Counted from the first letter of the stretch, positions 50,200 to 59,680 are shown. The stretch: 64,000 nucleotides of DNA from an uncultured Oleiphilus sp. (GCA_913020245.1 CAJWAD010000006.1:1-64000), one strand, 5' to 3'. Translations and numbers: made by a program. Notes: generated from the sequence alone by a model not told the origin.

Positions 50200-51054
50200 A
50201 TGGCGACGCTCGATCAATATGCGGTGATTGGGAACCCTATTTCTCATAGCAAGTCGCCGGAAATTCATACTTTATTCGCAAAACAGACTAACCAGGCACT
50301 GGCATATACAACCATTGAAGCGCCGCTCGATGGGTTTATGGGCACCGTAAAGAATTTTTTTGCTGAACCGCAAAATAAAGGTCTTAACGTGACCGTTCCG
50401 TTTAAAGAGCAAGCGTTTGCTATGTGTGATGAGCTCAGCCCGCGTGCGGCGTTCGCAGAGGCCGTAAATACCCTGTATATGCAGAATGGCGTGTTATGGG
50501 GTGATAATACCGACGGCTGCGGTTTAGTGAACGATTTACGACAAAATAACGCGATTAAGATAGCCGGTCGGCGGATTTTATTGCTTGGTGCTGGCGGCGC
50601 ATCGAAGGGGGTTTTTCAACCACTTATGGCGGAGAGCCCTAGCGAACTTGTTTTAACAAATCGAACCGCTGCTAAAGCTGAGGCATTAGTTGGCCGATAT
50701 AAAGAAAAGTTTGTGAAAAATGCGAATGCGCCATGCATTGCGGAGAATCTTGACGCCTTAAATGGGACCTTTGATTTAATCATCAATGCAACCTCGATGA
50801 GTTTATCCGGCGACGCCCCGCCGATCGCAAGACGTTTAATTACTCAGCATACGGTCGTCTATGACATGATGTATGGCAAAGAACAAACGAGTTTTAATGT
50901 TTGGGCAAGTGCTCAGGGTGCAGCATTGTGTCTCGATGGGTTGGGTATGTTGGTAGAGCAGGCAGCTGAGGCATTTCGTGTTTGGCGAGGCATTCAGCCA
51001 TGCACAAAATCGTGCGTTGAGCGATTGGCAAATAAGATAGAGGAAAGTCGGTAA
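50200..51054 (+). CDS. aroE: Shikimate dehydrogenase (NADP+)
   Basis: A 284-residue enzyme of the shikimate pathway. The substrate residues lie in GNPISHSKSPEIH and NVTVPFKEQ (catalytic Lys), with the Asp in NTDGCGL; NADP binds at LLGAGGASKG and TNRTAAKA. The hemF-aroE pairing is common in gammaproteobacteria; only one base separates them here. Confidence 0.96.
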   Translation: MATLDQYAVIGNPISHSKSPEIHTLFAKQTNQALAYTTIEAPLDGFMGTVKNFFAEPQNKGLNVTVPFKEQAFAMCDELSPRAAFAEAVNTLYMQNGVLWGDNTDGCGLVNDLRQNNAIKIAGRRILLLGAGGASKGVFQPLMAESPSELVLTNRTAAKAEALVGRYKEKFVKNANAPCIAENLDALNGTFDLIINATSMSLSGDAPPIARRLITQHTVVYDMMYGKEQTSFNVWASAQGAALCLDGLGMLVEQAAEAFRVWRGIQPCTKSCVERLANKIEESR

Positions 51055-51153
51055 AAATTGGCACTAGTCTGCTTACTCGACTAGGGTTCAATTAGATAAA
51101 TTATAAAACTACAAGGCGCCTTGGGCGCACGTGCTCTTAGGTATTTAGAATAT

Positions 51154-51918
51154 ATGGATTTCGCCACCCTAATAGGGCTGATCGCTGGCGCAGCGATTAT
51201 TGTTGGGGCAATTTTGCTCGACTCCGGCCTGCTTGATTTTGTTAATGTTCCAGGACTCGCCATCGTGTTTATTGGCACGATGTTCATAACGATTATAAAA
51301 TTCCGTATCAGTACTCTTGGCTCCGCGTTCAAACTTGCGTTCGCGACGGTGTTTATGGATAAAACCGTTAATCCTATTCTGCTGATAGAGCAGGTGCGTA
51401 ATTTAGCAGGCATTGTTCGAAAGGAAGGCATTTTAGGTTTGGAAAATGCCGATATCGACGACGTCTTTTTACAGAAAGGTATCTCGTTATGTATTGACGG
51501 CCATCCGCCAGAATTCATCGAAGAGGTCCTGCTTCAAGATCTGCAACAATCCATCGAACGCTACGAGGTTGCTGAACGAGTGTTCAAGGGCATCGCGGAA
51601 ACCGCACCGGGTATGGGTATGCTGGGAACGCTGGTGGGTCTGGTTCAAATGCTCAATAATATGTCTGATCCGAGTTCAGTGGGCCCTGCTATGGCCGTTG
51701 CATTGTTGACGACTTTTTATGGCGCATTCATTGCGCAAGTGTTTGCGATCCCGCTTGCCGATAAATTAGGCATGAAGGCCGTCGAAGAGCACCGAAATAT
51801 GACGTTGGTCATCACGAGCGTTCAAAATATCTTGAAAGGTCAAAACCCGAAAGTTATTTCTGAAGTCTTATCCTCCTTCTTAACTGCTAAGCAGCGGCTC
51901 GCGACAAGCGACGCTTAG
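51154..51918 (+). CDS. pomA: Flagellar stator protein, MotA/PomA type
   Basis: A 254-residue protein with four membrane helices. Its start (MDFATLIGLIAGAAIIVGAILL) and length are those of sodium-type PomA (253) rather than E. coli MotA (295). The conserved channel stretch ETAPGMGMLGTLVGLVQML and the later PAMAVALLTTFYGAF are typical. I begin at the ATG at 51154; a TTG 11 codons earlier is possible. No flagellar structural genes lie nearby; pomB follows after 8 bases. Confidence 0.9.
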   Translation: MDFATLIGLIAGAAIIVGAILLDSGLLDFVNVPGLAIVFIGTMFITIIKFRISTLGSAFKLAFATVFMDKTVNPILLIEQVRNLAGIVRKEGILGLENADIDDVFLQKGISLCIDGHPPEFIEEVLLQDLQQSIERYEVAERVFKGIAETAPGMGMLGTLVGLVQMLNNMSDPSSVGPAMAVALLTTFYGAFIAQVFAIPLADKLGMKAVEEHRNMTLVITSVQNILKGQNPKVISEVLSSFLTAKQRLATSDA

Positions 51919-51926
51919 AGGCCTGT

Positions 51927-52766
51927 ATGAAGGCAATCCCTCAAAGACCAAAAAAACAAGAAGGTAATAGTGGTTGGATTATCACTTTTGCTGATTTGAT
52001 GTCGCTGTTGCTAACGTTTTTTATTTTGTTACTCAGCTTCTCTAAGATGGATCTTCACAAATATGAATTGATGGCGCAATCGTTATCGCAGGCGTTTGGG
52101 TTTTCTTTGTTAGAGTCGAGTCCAGGGGGGCAAATCATATTTGAAGATGAGCCGCCCCCGCCGCCGCCTCCGGCGCAAGATGTAAGTCAGATTGAGCGTG
52201 AATTTGCGCAATTTGAAGAGGAAATGGAGGCCGATGATGTTGAGATGTTAGAGCAGTCAGAAGGCGTTGATTTTGTGACGCAGATTGATCCAAATATCGA
52301 AAACTTAACCGAAACCCTAGTAGATGAACTAGAGGCCGAGATTGTATCAAACGCATTGAACGTTACTTATGACTCAGAAAAAGTAGTCGTTCGATTTTCT
52401 GAAGCGACGATCTTCAGCTCGGGTAGTGAGGAGCTGATGGATGAAATGTTCCCAATTATTGAGAAAATTGAAGAGGTACTAGCCGGTTGTAATGGTCAGA
52501 TTGTTGTGTCGGGATACACAGACGACTTGCCGGTTACGTCAAATCGCTTTCGATCAAACTGGGACTTGTCCGCAGCGCGAGCGGTAAGTGTGGTGCACCA
52601 GCTTATTTTTAATAATAAGATCGATCCAAATCGTGTTAGTGCGACGGGTCGCGCCGAAACCAACCCTTTAGTGCCTAACGATTCGATCGCGAATCGAGCG
52701 AAAAATCGTCGTGTTGAAATCAGCATTTTCGATCCAGAATGTGAAAGTCGAGGCTTTGACTTCTAG
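51927..52766 (+). CDS. pomB: Flagellar stator protein, MotB/PomB type
   Basis: A 279-residue partner of the preceding gene. It has a single membrane helix with the ion-carrying Asp23 (ITFADLMSLLLTFFILLLSF), then a proline- and glutamate-rich linker (PPPPPPPAQD, then an acidic stretch). A periplasmic OmpA/MotB peptidoglycan-binding domain follows (IVVSGYTDDLPVTSNRF ... NWDLSAARAVSVVHQLI ... NRRVEISIF). Sodium versus proton use is inferred from PomA-like features, not proven. Confidence 0.9.
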   Translation: MKAIPQRPKKQEGNSGWIITFADLMSLLLTFFILLLSFSKMDLHKYELMAQSLSQAFGFSLLESSPGGQIIFEDEPPPPPPPAQDVSQIEREFAQFEEEMEADDVEMLEQSEGVDFVTQIDPNIENLTETLVDELEAEIVSNALNVTYDSEKVVVRFSEATIFSSGSEELMDEMFPIIEKIEEVLAGCNGQIVVSGYTDDLPVTSNRFRSNWDLSAARAVSVVHQLIFNNKIDPNRVSATGRAETNPLVPNDSIANRAKNRRVEISIFDPECESRGFDF

Positions 52767-52819
52767 CCAAAGTTGTTTGGATCGCTATAATGGCCGCAAA
52801 TGTTTACGGAGTAATGAGC

Positions 52820-53113
52820 ATGAGCGGTCCAAGTCAGCCAAAAGTTGAAGGCGAAGAGTGGAGTGATGAGCGGATTCAGTCATTTTTGGATTTGATTCCA
52901 CGTGACGATATCAATCCAGATTTCTTTGTATTGAAAGAGGCTTACCAATATATGACCCCCGAGTTTTTCGCGCGATTTGTCCCTTATTTTGTCGAAGCGG
53001 GTCGAGATATCAGCGCCCGAAACCCCGACGGTGTGACCTTGCTCGAGCGTATGTCAGGGTTTGCCAAAGCGGCGCCATACATTGAGGTCTTGCGTAAAAA
53101 CGGTGCTCAGTAG
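52820..53113 (+). CDS. PA4642 family protein of unknown function
   Basis: A 97-residue acidic soluble protein resembling P. aeruginosa PA4642: the order EEWSDERIQSFLDLIP, DINPDFFVLKEAYQYM, FARFVPYFVEAGRDISARNPDGVTLLE agrees with that family. The start at 52820 is set by GGAG 8 bases upstream; ATGs at 52814 and 52790 are in frame. No function is known. It follows pomB by ~53 bases and converges on the next gene with a 2-base gap. Confidence 0.8.
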   Translation: MSGPSQPKVEGEEWSDERIQSFLDLIPRDDINPDFFVLKEAYQYMTPEFFARFVPYFVEAGRDISARNPDGVTLLERMSGFAKAAPYIEVLRKNGAQ

Positions 53114-53115
53114 CG

Positions 53116-53688
53116 TCATTTAGAGGCTTTGGTTGGAGCCTGCTTTGGTGGTGGCGCTGTTGCTTGCAGATGCTTATCCTTTAATTTTACATAATTTCCA
53201 GCGGTATACCGGAAGAAGTTGAGTTCTTTTTGTGTTAGATCTCGTGCTTCTTTTGCAGGGCTGCCTCGATACAATTTGCCGGAGGTTAGCACCTTACCGG
53301 GCGGAACCAGACTGCCCGCTGCTAGCACTACTTCGTCTTCGATGACGGCGCCGTCCATAACAATAGCACCCATACCCACTAACACTCTGTTGCCGATAGT
53401 GCAGCCATGCAATAGAGCCTTGTGGCCAACGGTTACCTCATCACCAATAACGAGTGGGTAACCGCCCGGGTTAAAGTCGCTAGCATGCGTAATGTGTAAT
53501 ACTGATCCATCTTGGATGCTTGTTCGTTTGCCTATCTGGATGCGGTGCATGTCACCACGGATCACGGTCATGGGCCAAATTGAACTGTCCTCTCCGATCT
53601 GAACTTGGCCAATAACAAGCGCGCTAGGGTCAATGAACACCCCTTTTTCTATGTTGGGTTTATATTGGAAGTAAGAGCGAATCGTCAT
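53116..53688 (-). CDS. Gamma-carbonic anhydrase-like hexapeptide-repeat protein
   Basis: A 190-residue left-handed beta-helix protein of the YrdA/CaiE-like gamma-carbonic anhydrase group. Hexapeptide repeats run through residues ~15-150, and the putative zinc histidines are seen in SVLHITHASD and HKALLHGCTIG. Whether it hydrates CO2 is uncertain, since many relatives are inactive until oxidised or lack key residues. It is divergent from prlC, the pairing also known in pseudomonads. Confidence 0.9.
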   Translation of the reverse strand: MTIRSYFQYKPNIEKGVFIDPSALVIGQVQIGEDSSIWPMTVIRGDMHRIQIGKRTSIQDGSVLHITHASDFNPGGYPLVIGDEVTVGHKALLHGCTIGNRVLVGMGAIVMDGAVIEDEVVLAAGSLVPPGKVLTSGKLYRGSPAKEARDLTQKELNFFRYTAGNYVKLKDKHLQATAPPPKQAPTKASK

Positions 53689-53717
53689 AGCATTATGTTT
53701 TATAGTTTGTGATTTAC

Positions 53718-53733
53718 GGCAATTTTAATTGCC
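53718..53733. promoter_or_regulatory. Palindrome in the gamma-CA/prlC gap
   Basis: GGCAATT TT AATTGCC, a perfect 7-2-7 inverted repeat 30 bases before the gamma-CA start in a divergent promoter region. It may be an operator or a chance AT-rich palindrome. Confidence 0.25.
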
Positions 53734-53835
53734 CACCACTGGTTTACATTGGGAAGTATTAGTAACCTTAAACCTAATGATTTTTCAAAGCTACTGATGT
53801 GATACGTAGCGACAATAATAGTTGCGAGTTTTTTC

Positions 53836-55866
53836 ATGACAAACCCCTTGTTAATGCCCTCTAAATTGCCTGCCTTTGATCAGATAAAAATCACCCAATT
53901 TAAACCCGCACTTCAGCAGCTTATGGCAGAGAATCGAGCTCTATTGAGCGAGTTATTAGCCGCAGACGTGCGTTCTTGGGGGACGTTTGCTCAACCGCTG
54001 GCGATTGCGGAAGAGAAATTGAGTCATGTTTGGTCGTTGATGTCGCACTACAAGGCAGTGCTTGATAGTGAGGAGCTTCGTGAACTTTATAAGCAAATGT
54101 CTGCAGAAATAACGGATTACCATACGCAGAGAGGTCAAAATAAAGAACTCTACCTTGCTTATCAATCGATTGCGGACAGTGCAGAGTACTCAGCGCTCAA
54201 TGAAGCGGCGCAAAAGAGCTTGCTTAATATTCTCCGTGATTTTCGCCTATCTGGTGTCGCCTTGCCGGACGATAAAAAAATAAGGCTGGCCAGTATTAAA
54301 AAAGAGTTGGTGACGCAGACAAATCAATTTGCAGAAAACGTGCTAGACGCCACACAAGCTTGGCGTAAGCATATCGTAAGCGAGCAGGATTTATTGGGAG
54401 TTCCTGACTCAGCGAAGCGCATGTTTGCCACAAAAGCGGTGGACAAAGAGCATGAGGGTGGCTGGTTGATAGACCTAGAAATGCCAAGTTATTTGCCGGT
54501 GATGACGTATGCCGAAAATCGCGATCTACGTGAAGAGATGTACCGGGCTTATTTAACGCGCGCCTCAGAGCAGGCGAGTGATAAGCAATGGGATAATTCT
54601 TCGGTGATCGAAAAGATCTTAAGGTTACGTAAAGAGATGGCAAGCCTATTAGGTTTCGATAATTTTTCTGATCTATCGCTTGAGAGAAAAATGGCGGAGA
54701 GTTCTGAGCAGGTCATGAGTTTTTTGACGCAGTTGGGAGAAAAGTCCAAAGCGCTAGCCCTTCAAGAAAAGGCACAATTAGCCAAGTTTGCGCGTGAGAA
54801 ATACGGTTACGACTCTATCGAAGCTTGGGATGTGTTGTTCTTAAGTGAGTCTCTTAAGCAGCAAAAATTTGAAGTTGAGGAAGAAAAGATTCGAGCTTAC
54901 TTTCCGCTCCCTAGGGTGCTTGACGGGCTGTTTGAGATTACTAAGCGTCTATTTGATGTCGATGTGTCGGAGCACAAAGACGCTAAAACGCCGCATCCCG
55001 ATACGAAGTGTTTTGCTTTGTCTCGACAAGGGGAGACGTTGGCGTATGTGTACATGGATTTTTATGCGCGAGAGGGTAAGCGGGGTGGTGCATGGGTAGG
55101 CTCGTGTCATCGCCGTTCGCATTTGCAGCGAGAACTGCGTTTGCCCATCGCATTTTTGGTTTGTAACTTTACGCCACCAGACAAAGACCGGCCAAGCCTA
55201 CTGACGCATCAGGAATTAACGACTCTTTTCCATGAATTCGGCCATGCTTTGCACTATTGCCTCACGACGATAGACCTGCCGGATGTTGCGGGCATTAGCG
55301 GTGTGCCCTGGGATGCAGTGGAGTTGCCAAGCCAGCTTATGGAAAATTGGTGCTGGGCAGGTGAAGGCTTAGCATTGATAAGTGGTCATTATGAGACGGG
55401 TGAGCGCTTACCAGACACCGATTTGCAGAAGCTTTTGCAGGTGAAAAACTACCATGCCGGCATGTTGATGGCGCGACAGTTGGAGTTTGCAAGTTTCGAT
55501 TTTATATTGCATCGCGATTACCGCGCGGGCGAAACAAAGATTGCCGAAATATTTAAGCAGGTGCGGGATCAATTCGCTGTGATTCAGCCTCCGAATTACG
55601 CTCGCTTTAGTCATGCCTTTACGCATATCTTCGCAGGGGGCTATGCGGCAGGTTACTACAGCTACAAATGGGCTGAGGTGCTTGCGGCGGATGCGTTTTC
55701 CGCATTTGAGGAAGAGGGTATTTTTAACGCTAAAACGGGTAAAAGATTTCGCAGTGAGCTGCTTGAATTGGGTGGGTCGCGCGACATATCCGTGATGTTT
55801 AAATCGTTTCGAGGTCGCGAGGCGCGGGTCGATGCGCTATTGGGGCAAATGGGTATAGAGGTATGA
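53836..55866 (+). CDS. prlC: Oligopeptidase A
   Basis: A 676-residue M3-family zinc oligopeptidase that degrades short peptides, including cleaved signal peptides, in the cytoplasm. The zinc site is TTLFHEFGHALHY (HExxH), with the third ligand further on in the ELPSQLMENW region. The length equals E. coli OpdA (680). The stop overlaps the next gene by four bases (ATGA). Confidence 0.96.
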   Translation: MTNPLLMPSKLPAFDQIKITQFKPALQQLMAENRALLSELLAADVRSWGTFAQPLAIAEEKLSHVWSLMSHYKAVLDSEELRELYKQMSAEITDYHTQRGQNKELYLAYQSIADSAEYSALNEAAQKSLLNILRDFRLSGVALPDDKKIRLASIKKELVTQTNQFAENVLDATQAWRKHIVSEQDLLGVPDSAKRMFATKAVDKEHEGGWLIDLEMPSYLPVMTYAENRDLREEMYRAYLTRASEQASDKQWDNSSVIEKILRLRKEMASLLGFDNFSDLSLERKMAESSEQVMSFLTQLGEKSKALALQEKAQLAKFAREKYGYDSIEAWDVLFLSESLKQQKFEVEEEKIRAYFPLPRVLDGLFEITKRLFDVDVSEHKDAKTPHPDTKCFALSRQGETLAYVYMDFYAREGKRGGAWVGSCHRRSHLQRELRLPIAFLVCNFTPPDKDRPSLLTHQELTTLFHEFGHALHYCLTTIDLPDVAGISGVPWDAVELPSQLMENWCWAGEGLALISGHYETGERLPDTDLQKLLQVKNYHAGMLMARQLEFASFDFILHRDYRAGETKIAEIFKQVRDQFAVIQPPNYARFSHAFTHIFAGGYAAGYYSYKWAEVLAADAFSAFEEEGIFNAKTGKRFRSELLELGGSRDISVMFKSFRGREARVDALLGQMGIEV

Positions 55867-56102
55867 CAACCAAACGATTTATTGCTGGGGCAGTCTGTCC
55901 GCGCTGTGGTGCGATGGATCGCCTAGTGAGTTACGACAATGAGGAGGGCCGTTTCAAGGAGTGTGTGGCGTGCGACTTTCTTGAGAAGCAAGTGGCCGCC
56001 GTGCAGGTAGATGAGCTGGATACGCGTGTGAATCAATACGAGGATGATCAAGCTGAAACAGAGGTTACCCTGGTTAAAATTATTGAGCCGCCGAAACCGT
56101 AG
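55863..56102 (+). CDS. YheV-like zinc-ribbon protein
   Basis: A 79-residue protein with a treble-cysteine zinc ribbon, CPRCGAMDRLVSYDNEE then CVACDF, matching the YheV family (putative metal-binding protein) encoded next to prlC in many gammaproteobacteria. An acidic tail follows. It overlaps prlC by four bases, so translation is coupled. Function unknown. Confidence 0.85.
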   Translation: MTTKRFIAGAVCPRCGAMDRLVSYDNEEGRFKECVACDFLEKQVAAVQVDELDTRVNQYEDDQAETEVTLVKIIEPPKP

Positions 56103-56168
56103 GATTCCCGTTAAACGTGCAAATTGTTCTCATTGATAAAAATTTGTAAGGATATTGTAAAAAAAGCA

Positions 56169-56198
56169 TTGCGCCTCTTAAAATTTCACCGCTATACT
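56169..56198 (+). promoter_or_regulatory. Likely promoter of the cox cluster
   Basis: TTGCGC (56169-56174), 18 bases, TATACT (56193-56198), about 100 bases before coxB. The spacing and hexamers fit a sigma-70 promoter moderately well. Confidence 0.45.
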
Positions 56199-56216
56199 CA
56201 ATCGAACCATAAAAAT

Positions 56217-56260
56217 AGTAACTGTTACTTGAGCTTCTGCGAGTAGTGCAGTATAGAAGC
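56217..56260 (+). promoter_or_regulatory. Palindrome and hairpin in the cox leader
   Basis: AGTAAC T GTTACT (56217-56229) is a perfect 6-1-6 palindrome ~20 bases downstream of the -10 box. It is followed by a stem GCTTCT / AGAAGC (56233-56260). They could be an operator and a leader hairpin controlling the oxidase genes. Evidence is positional. Confidence 0.35.
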
Positions 56261-56298
56261 CTCACAGCAACAACAATAAAAAATCTGTGGAGACCCGT

Positions 56299-57423
56299 AT
56301 GCGATCACGCCTAGGTTTAGGGGCGCTAAGTCTGCTGCTGTCTGCATTTTATGCAGCGGATGTTAGCGCAGAGTATGGAGTAAACATGACACGCGGGGTG
56401 ACTGATATTAGTCATTCCGTCTACGACCTGCACATGACGATCTTTTGGATCTGCGTGGCGATTGGCGTCGTAGTGTTTGGTGTAATGTTTTACTCAATCT
56501 TCAAACACCGCAAAAGCAAAGGTGCGGTGGCTTCAAACTTCCATGATAATACGACGGTCGAGATCCTTTGGACCATCGTGCCTGCAATTATATTGATTGT
56601 GATGGCTATCCCGGCAACAACGGTGCTAATCGACATGTACGATACTAGCGACGCCGATGTGGATATAAAAATCACAGGTTACCAGTGGAAATGGCGCTAC
56701 GAATATCTGGGGCAAGATGTTAACTTTTTCAGCAGTTTATCGACGCCAAAAGATGAAATATATAACGCCGCTCAAAAGAACGAAAATTACTTGTTAGAAG
56801 TGGACAACGCCCTTGTTGTGCCGATTAATAAGAAAATTCGCTTCCTCGTTACCGCCAATGACGTTATTCACTCCTGGTGGGTACCTGATTTTGCCGTAAA
56901 GAGAGATGCTATTCCTGGTTTTATTAATGAAAGTTGGACCCGAATAAACGAGCCTGGTATCTATCGAGGTCAATGTACGGAGTTGTGTGGTAAAGATCAT
57001 GGCTTTATGCCCGTCGTGGTCAGAGCAGTGGAACAGGCCGAATATGACGACTGGATAATTCAAAAGCAAGAGCAAGCAAAAGCGGCGGCTGCACTGGCGG
57101 CGCTTACGTTTACGCTTGAAGAGCAAATGCAGCGCGGCGAAGAGGTTTATCTTAAAACGTGTGCGGCTTGCCACCAACCCAATGGTGCAGGTATTCCGCC
57201 AGCATTCCCCGCATTAAAAGGGAGCGACATCGCGCTTAATGATATCCAAAAGCATATTGAAGTGGTGGTCGACGGGATAGCAGGGTCAGCGATGCAGGCA
57301 TACGGCGATCAACTTAGTGACGTAGACATTGCGGCAGTCGTAACCTATGAGCGGAACGCTTGGGGGAATGACACGGGTGAAAACATCTCTGCGGCAGACG
57401 TCGTTGATTACAGAAATAAATAG
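56299..57423 (+). CDS. coxB: Cytochrome c oxidase subunit II with fused cytochrome c domain
   Basis: A 374-residue subunit: signal peptide, two membrane helices (about 35-60 and 80-103) and the CuA domain with GQCTELCGKDHGFM (Cys pair near residue 225). A C-terminal class I cytochrome c follows (heme motif CAACH near residue 286, axial Met in MQAYGDQL). The fusion brings electrons directly to CuA, as in Pseudomonas aa3 and in caa3 enzymes. The start at 56299 follows GTGGAGACCCGT, which supplies the ribosome site. coxA begins 8 bases after its stop. Confidence 0.96.
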   Translation: MRSRLGLGALSLLLSAFYAADVSAEYGVNMTRGVTDISHSVYDLHMTIFWICVAIGVVVFGVMFYSIFKHRKSKGAVASNFHDNTTVEILWTIVPAIILIVMAIPATTVLIDMYDTSDADVDIKITGYQWKWRYEYLGQDVNFFSSLSTPKDEIYNAAQKNENYLLEVDNALVVPINKKIRFLVTANDVIHSWWVPDFAVKRDAIPGFINESWTRINEPGIYRGQCTELCGKDHGFMPVVVRAVEQAEYDDWIIQKQEQAKAAAALAALTFTLEEQMQRGEEVYLKTCAACHQPNGAGIPPAFPALKGSDIALNDIQKHIEVVVDGIAGSAMQAYGDQLSDVDIAAVVTYERNAWGNDTGENISAADVVDYRNK

Positions 57424-57431
57424 GAGGGCTT

Positions 57432-59021
57432 ATGAGCGCGGTATTAGACAACCCAATCCACGATGAGCATGAGCATCATGGTCCACCCAAGGGCATAGCC
57501 CGTTGGTTATTCACAACGAACCACAAAGATATTGGTTCGATGTACCTATGGTTTAGTTTTGCTATGTTTTTGATTGGCGGCTGTATGGCGTTGACCATAC
57601 GTGCCGAACTTTTTCAGCCAGGTTTGCAGTTGGTGGAGCCTGAATTCTTCAACCAAATGACGACCATGCATGGTTTGATCATGGTATTCGGGGCAGTAAT
57701 GCCTGCGTTTGTCGGTCTTGCCAATTGGCTGATTCCGATGATGGTCGGCGCACCGGATATGGCGTTGCCTCGGATGAATAACTGGAGCTTCTGGATATTG
57801 CCATTTGCGTTTGGTCTGCTGCTTAGCACCCTGTTTATGGAAGGCGGCGGCCCCAACTTTGGCTGGACTTTCTATGCGCCGTTATCGACGACGTACGCAC
57901 CAGATACCGTAACCTATTTTATTTTCGGTGTGCATATGATGGGCATTTCCTCGATTATGGGGGCGATTAATGTGGTCGCAACGATCTTGAATATGCGAGC
58001 GCCCGGTATGACACTGATGAAAATGCCGCTATTCGTTTGGACTTGGTTGATTACGGCCTTCTTGTTGATTGCGGTGATGCCGGTGCTTGCGGGCGTGGTA
58101 ACCATGATGCTGATGGACGTTCACTTTGGCACGTCGTTCTTTGATGCCGCCGGTGGTGGGGATCCGGTATTGTTTCAGCACGTGTTTTGGTTCTTTGGCC
58201 ACCCCGAAGTATATATCATGATATTACCTGCCTTTGGTGTGGTTTCGCAGATTATACCAACGTTTAGTCGCAAGCCCTTATTCGGTTACCATTCGATGGT
58301 ATATGCCGTTGCGTCCATCGCCATTTTGTCTTTTATCGTTTGGGCGCATCATATGTTTACCGTCGGTATGCCATTGTTCGGTGAGCTCTTCTTTATGTAT
58401 GCAACCATGTTAATCGCGGTGCCGACAGGCGTGAAAGTGTTTAACTGGGTAACGACGATGTTCCGAGGTTCATTAACCTTTGAAGCACCGATGCTGTTCT
58501 CTATTGCGTTCGTCATTTTATTCACAATTGGCGGTTTTTCAGGTTTGATGCTGGCGATCGCGCCGTCCGATTTCCAATACCATGATACGTATTTCGTCGT
58601 CGCGCACTTTCACTATGTGCTGGTGCCTGGTGCAATCTTTGGTATTTTTGCTGCGGTGTATTATTGGTTGCCGAAGTGGTGTGGCAATATGTATAGCGAA
58701 ACGCTGGCGAAATGGCACTTTTGGATGTCATTTGTGGGAATGAATCTCGCGTTTTTCCCCATGCACTTTTTGGGATTGGCCGGTATGCCGCGCCGTATTC
58801 CAGACTATGCCTTGCAGTTCGCTGACTTCAACAGTATTTCGTCGGTCGGGGCGTTTACCTTTGGCGCCACACAGCTCTTGTTTTTGTATTTAGTGATTCA
58901 GGCGATCCGAAGTGGCAAGCCCGCGACAGATCAAGTTTGGGAAGGTGCTGAAGGCTTAGAGTGGACAATTCCATCTCCCGCGCCTTACCACACCTTTTCG
59001 ACCCCGCCAGAAATTAAGTAG
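57432..59021 (+). CDS. coxA: Cytochrome c oxidase subunit I
   Basis: A 529-residue heme-copper oxidase core with 12 membrane helices. The low-spin heme His lies in TMHGLIMVFG. CuB ligands and the cross-linked Tyr are in WFFGHPEVYIMILP and IVWAHHMFTVG, and the high-spin heme His is in VVAHFHYVLVPG. The Glu in GHPEVY marks a type A1 proton channel. It reduces O2 to water and pumps protons. The SD is AGGAGG just upstream. Confidence 0.98.
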   Translation: MSAVLDNPIHDEHEHHGPPKGIARWLFTTNHKDIGSMYLWFSFAMFLIGGCMALTIRAELFQPGLQLVEPEFFNQMTTMHGLIMVFGAVMPAFVGLANWLIPMMVGAPDMALPRMNNWSFWILPFAFGLLLSTLFMEGGGPNFGWTFYAPLSTTYAPDTVTYFIFGVHMMGISSIMGAINVVATILNMRAPGMTLMKMPLFVWTWLITAFLLIAVMPVLAGVVTMMLMDVHFGTSFFDAAGGGDPVLFQHVFWFFGHPEVYIMILPAFGVVSQIIPTFSRKPLFGYHSMVYAVASIAILSFIVWAHHMFTVGMPLFGELFFMYATMLIAVPTGVKVFNWVTTMFRGSLTFEAPMLFSIAFVILFTIGGFSGLMLAIAPSDFQYHDTYFVVAHFHYVLVPGAIFGIFAAVYYWLPKWCGNMYSETLAKWHFWMSFVGMNLAFFPMHFLGLAGMPRRIPDYALQFADFNSISSVGAFTFGATQLLFLYLVIQAIRSGKPATDQVWEGAEGLEWTIPSPAPYHTFSTPPEIK

Positions 59022-59037
59022 AGTGAGTTGAGGGTTA

Positions 59038-59616
59038 ATGGGACATCAAGGGCAGAATCGACGGACTATTGCTAAATCAGTGATTGCGGTGGTCGCAATG
59101 TTTGGTTTCGGTTTTGCTTTGGTGCCCTTGTATGACGTTTTTTGCGAAGTGACAGGATTAAACGGGAAAACGCGAGGGCAGTACTCGGAAGCGGAAGCGG
59201 GAAAGCAACAGGTTGACGAAAGTCGTCGTGTTCGCGTGCAGTTTATCGCCAACAATAACGAAAGTATGCCTTGGGAATTTCGCCCAGTTGAATTTCAAAT
59301 TAAGGTACATCCCGGTGCGATGGCTGAGGTGAACTATTACGCTAAGAACCCAACAAGCAAGCGAATGATTGCCCAAGCTGTACCCAGTTTGTCCCCGTCC
59401 GAGGGAACCGGCTACTTTCATAAAACTGAATGTTTCTGTTTTACGTCGCAGACTTTGGAGCCGGGTGAAGAAGTGCTAATGCCGCTGAGATTCGTGGTGG
59501 ATCAAGCATTACCTGATCATTTAAGCACCTTGACATTGTCCTACACATTGTTTGATCAGACCGAGGCTTTGTTAGATGTTGAAACAGAAAATAAAAATGA
59601 GTTAGCGGTGCGTTAA
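59038..59616 (+). CDS. ctaG: Cytochrome c oxidase assembly protein CtaG/Cox11
   Basis: A 192-residue protein with one N-terminal membrane helix (SVIAVVAMFGFGFALVPLYDVFCEV) and a periplasmic immunoglobulin-like domain that delivers copper to CuB of subunit I. The copper motif ECFCFTSQTLEPGE is intact. It lies between coxA (16-base gap) and coxC, the usual place. Confidence 0.96.
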   Translation: MGHQGQNRRTIAKSVIAVVAMFGFGFALVPLYDVFCEVTGLNGKTRGQYSEAEAGKQQVDESRRVRVQFIANNNESMPWEFRPVEFQIKVHPGAMAEVNYYAKNPTSKRMIAQAVPSLSPSEGTGYFHKTECFCFTSQTLEPGEEVLMPLRFVVDQALPDHLSTLTLSYTLFDQTEALLDVETENKNELAVR

Positions 59617-59626
59617 AAATAAGAAA

Positions 59627-59659
59627 TAGACGAACGCAAACGATAATGCGCATCGTCTA
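59627..59659 (+). other. Intercistronic hairpin before coxC
   Basis: TAGACGA (59627-59633) pairs with TCGTCTA (59653-59659), just before the coxC ribosome site (AAAGGAG, 59666-59672). It lacks a T run, so it more likely affects mRNA stability or translation than termination. Confidence 0.4.
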
Positions 59660-59680
59660 ACCATAAAGGAGTTTAAAATA

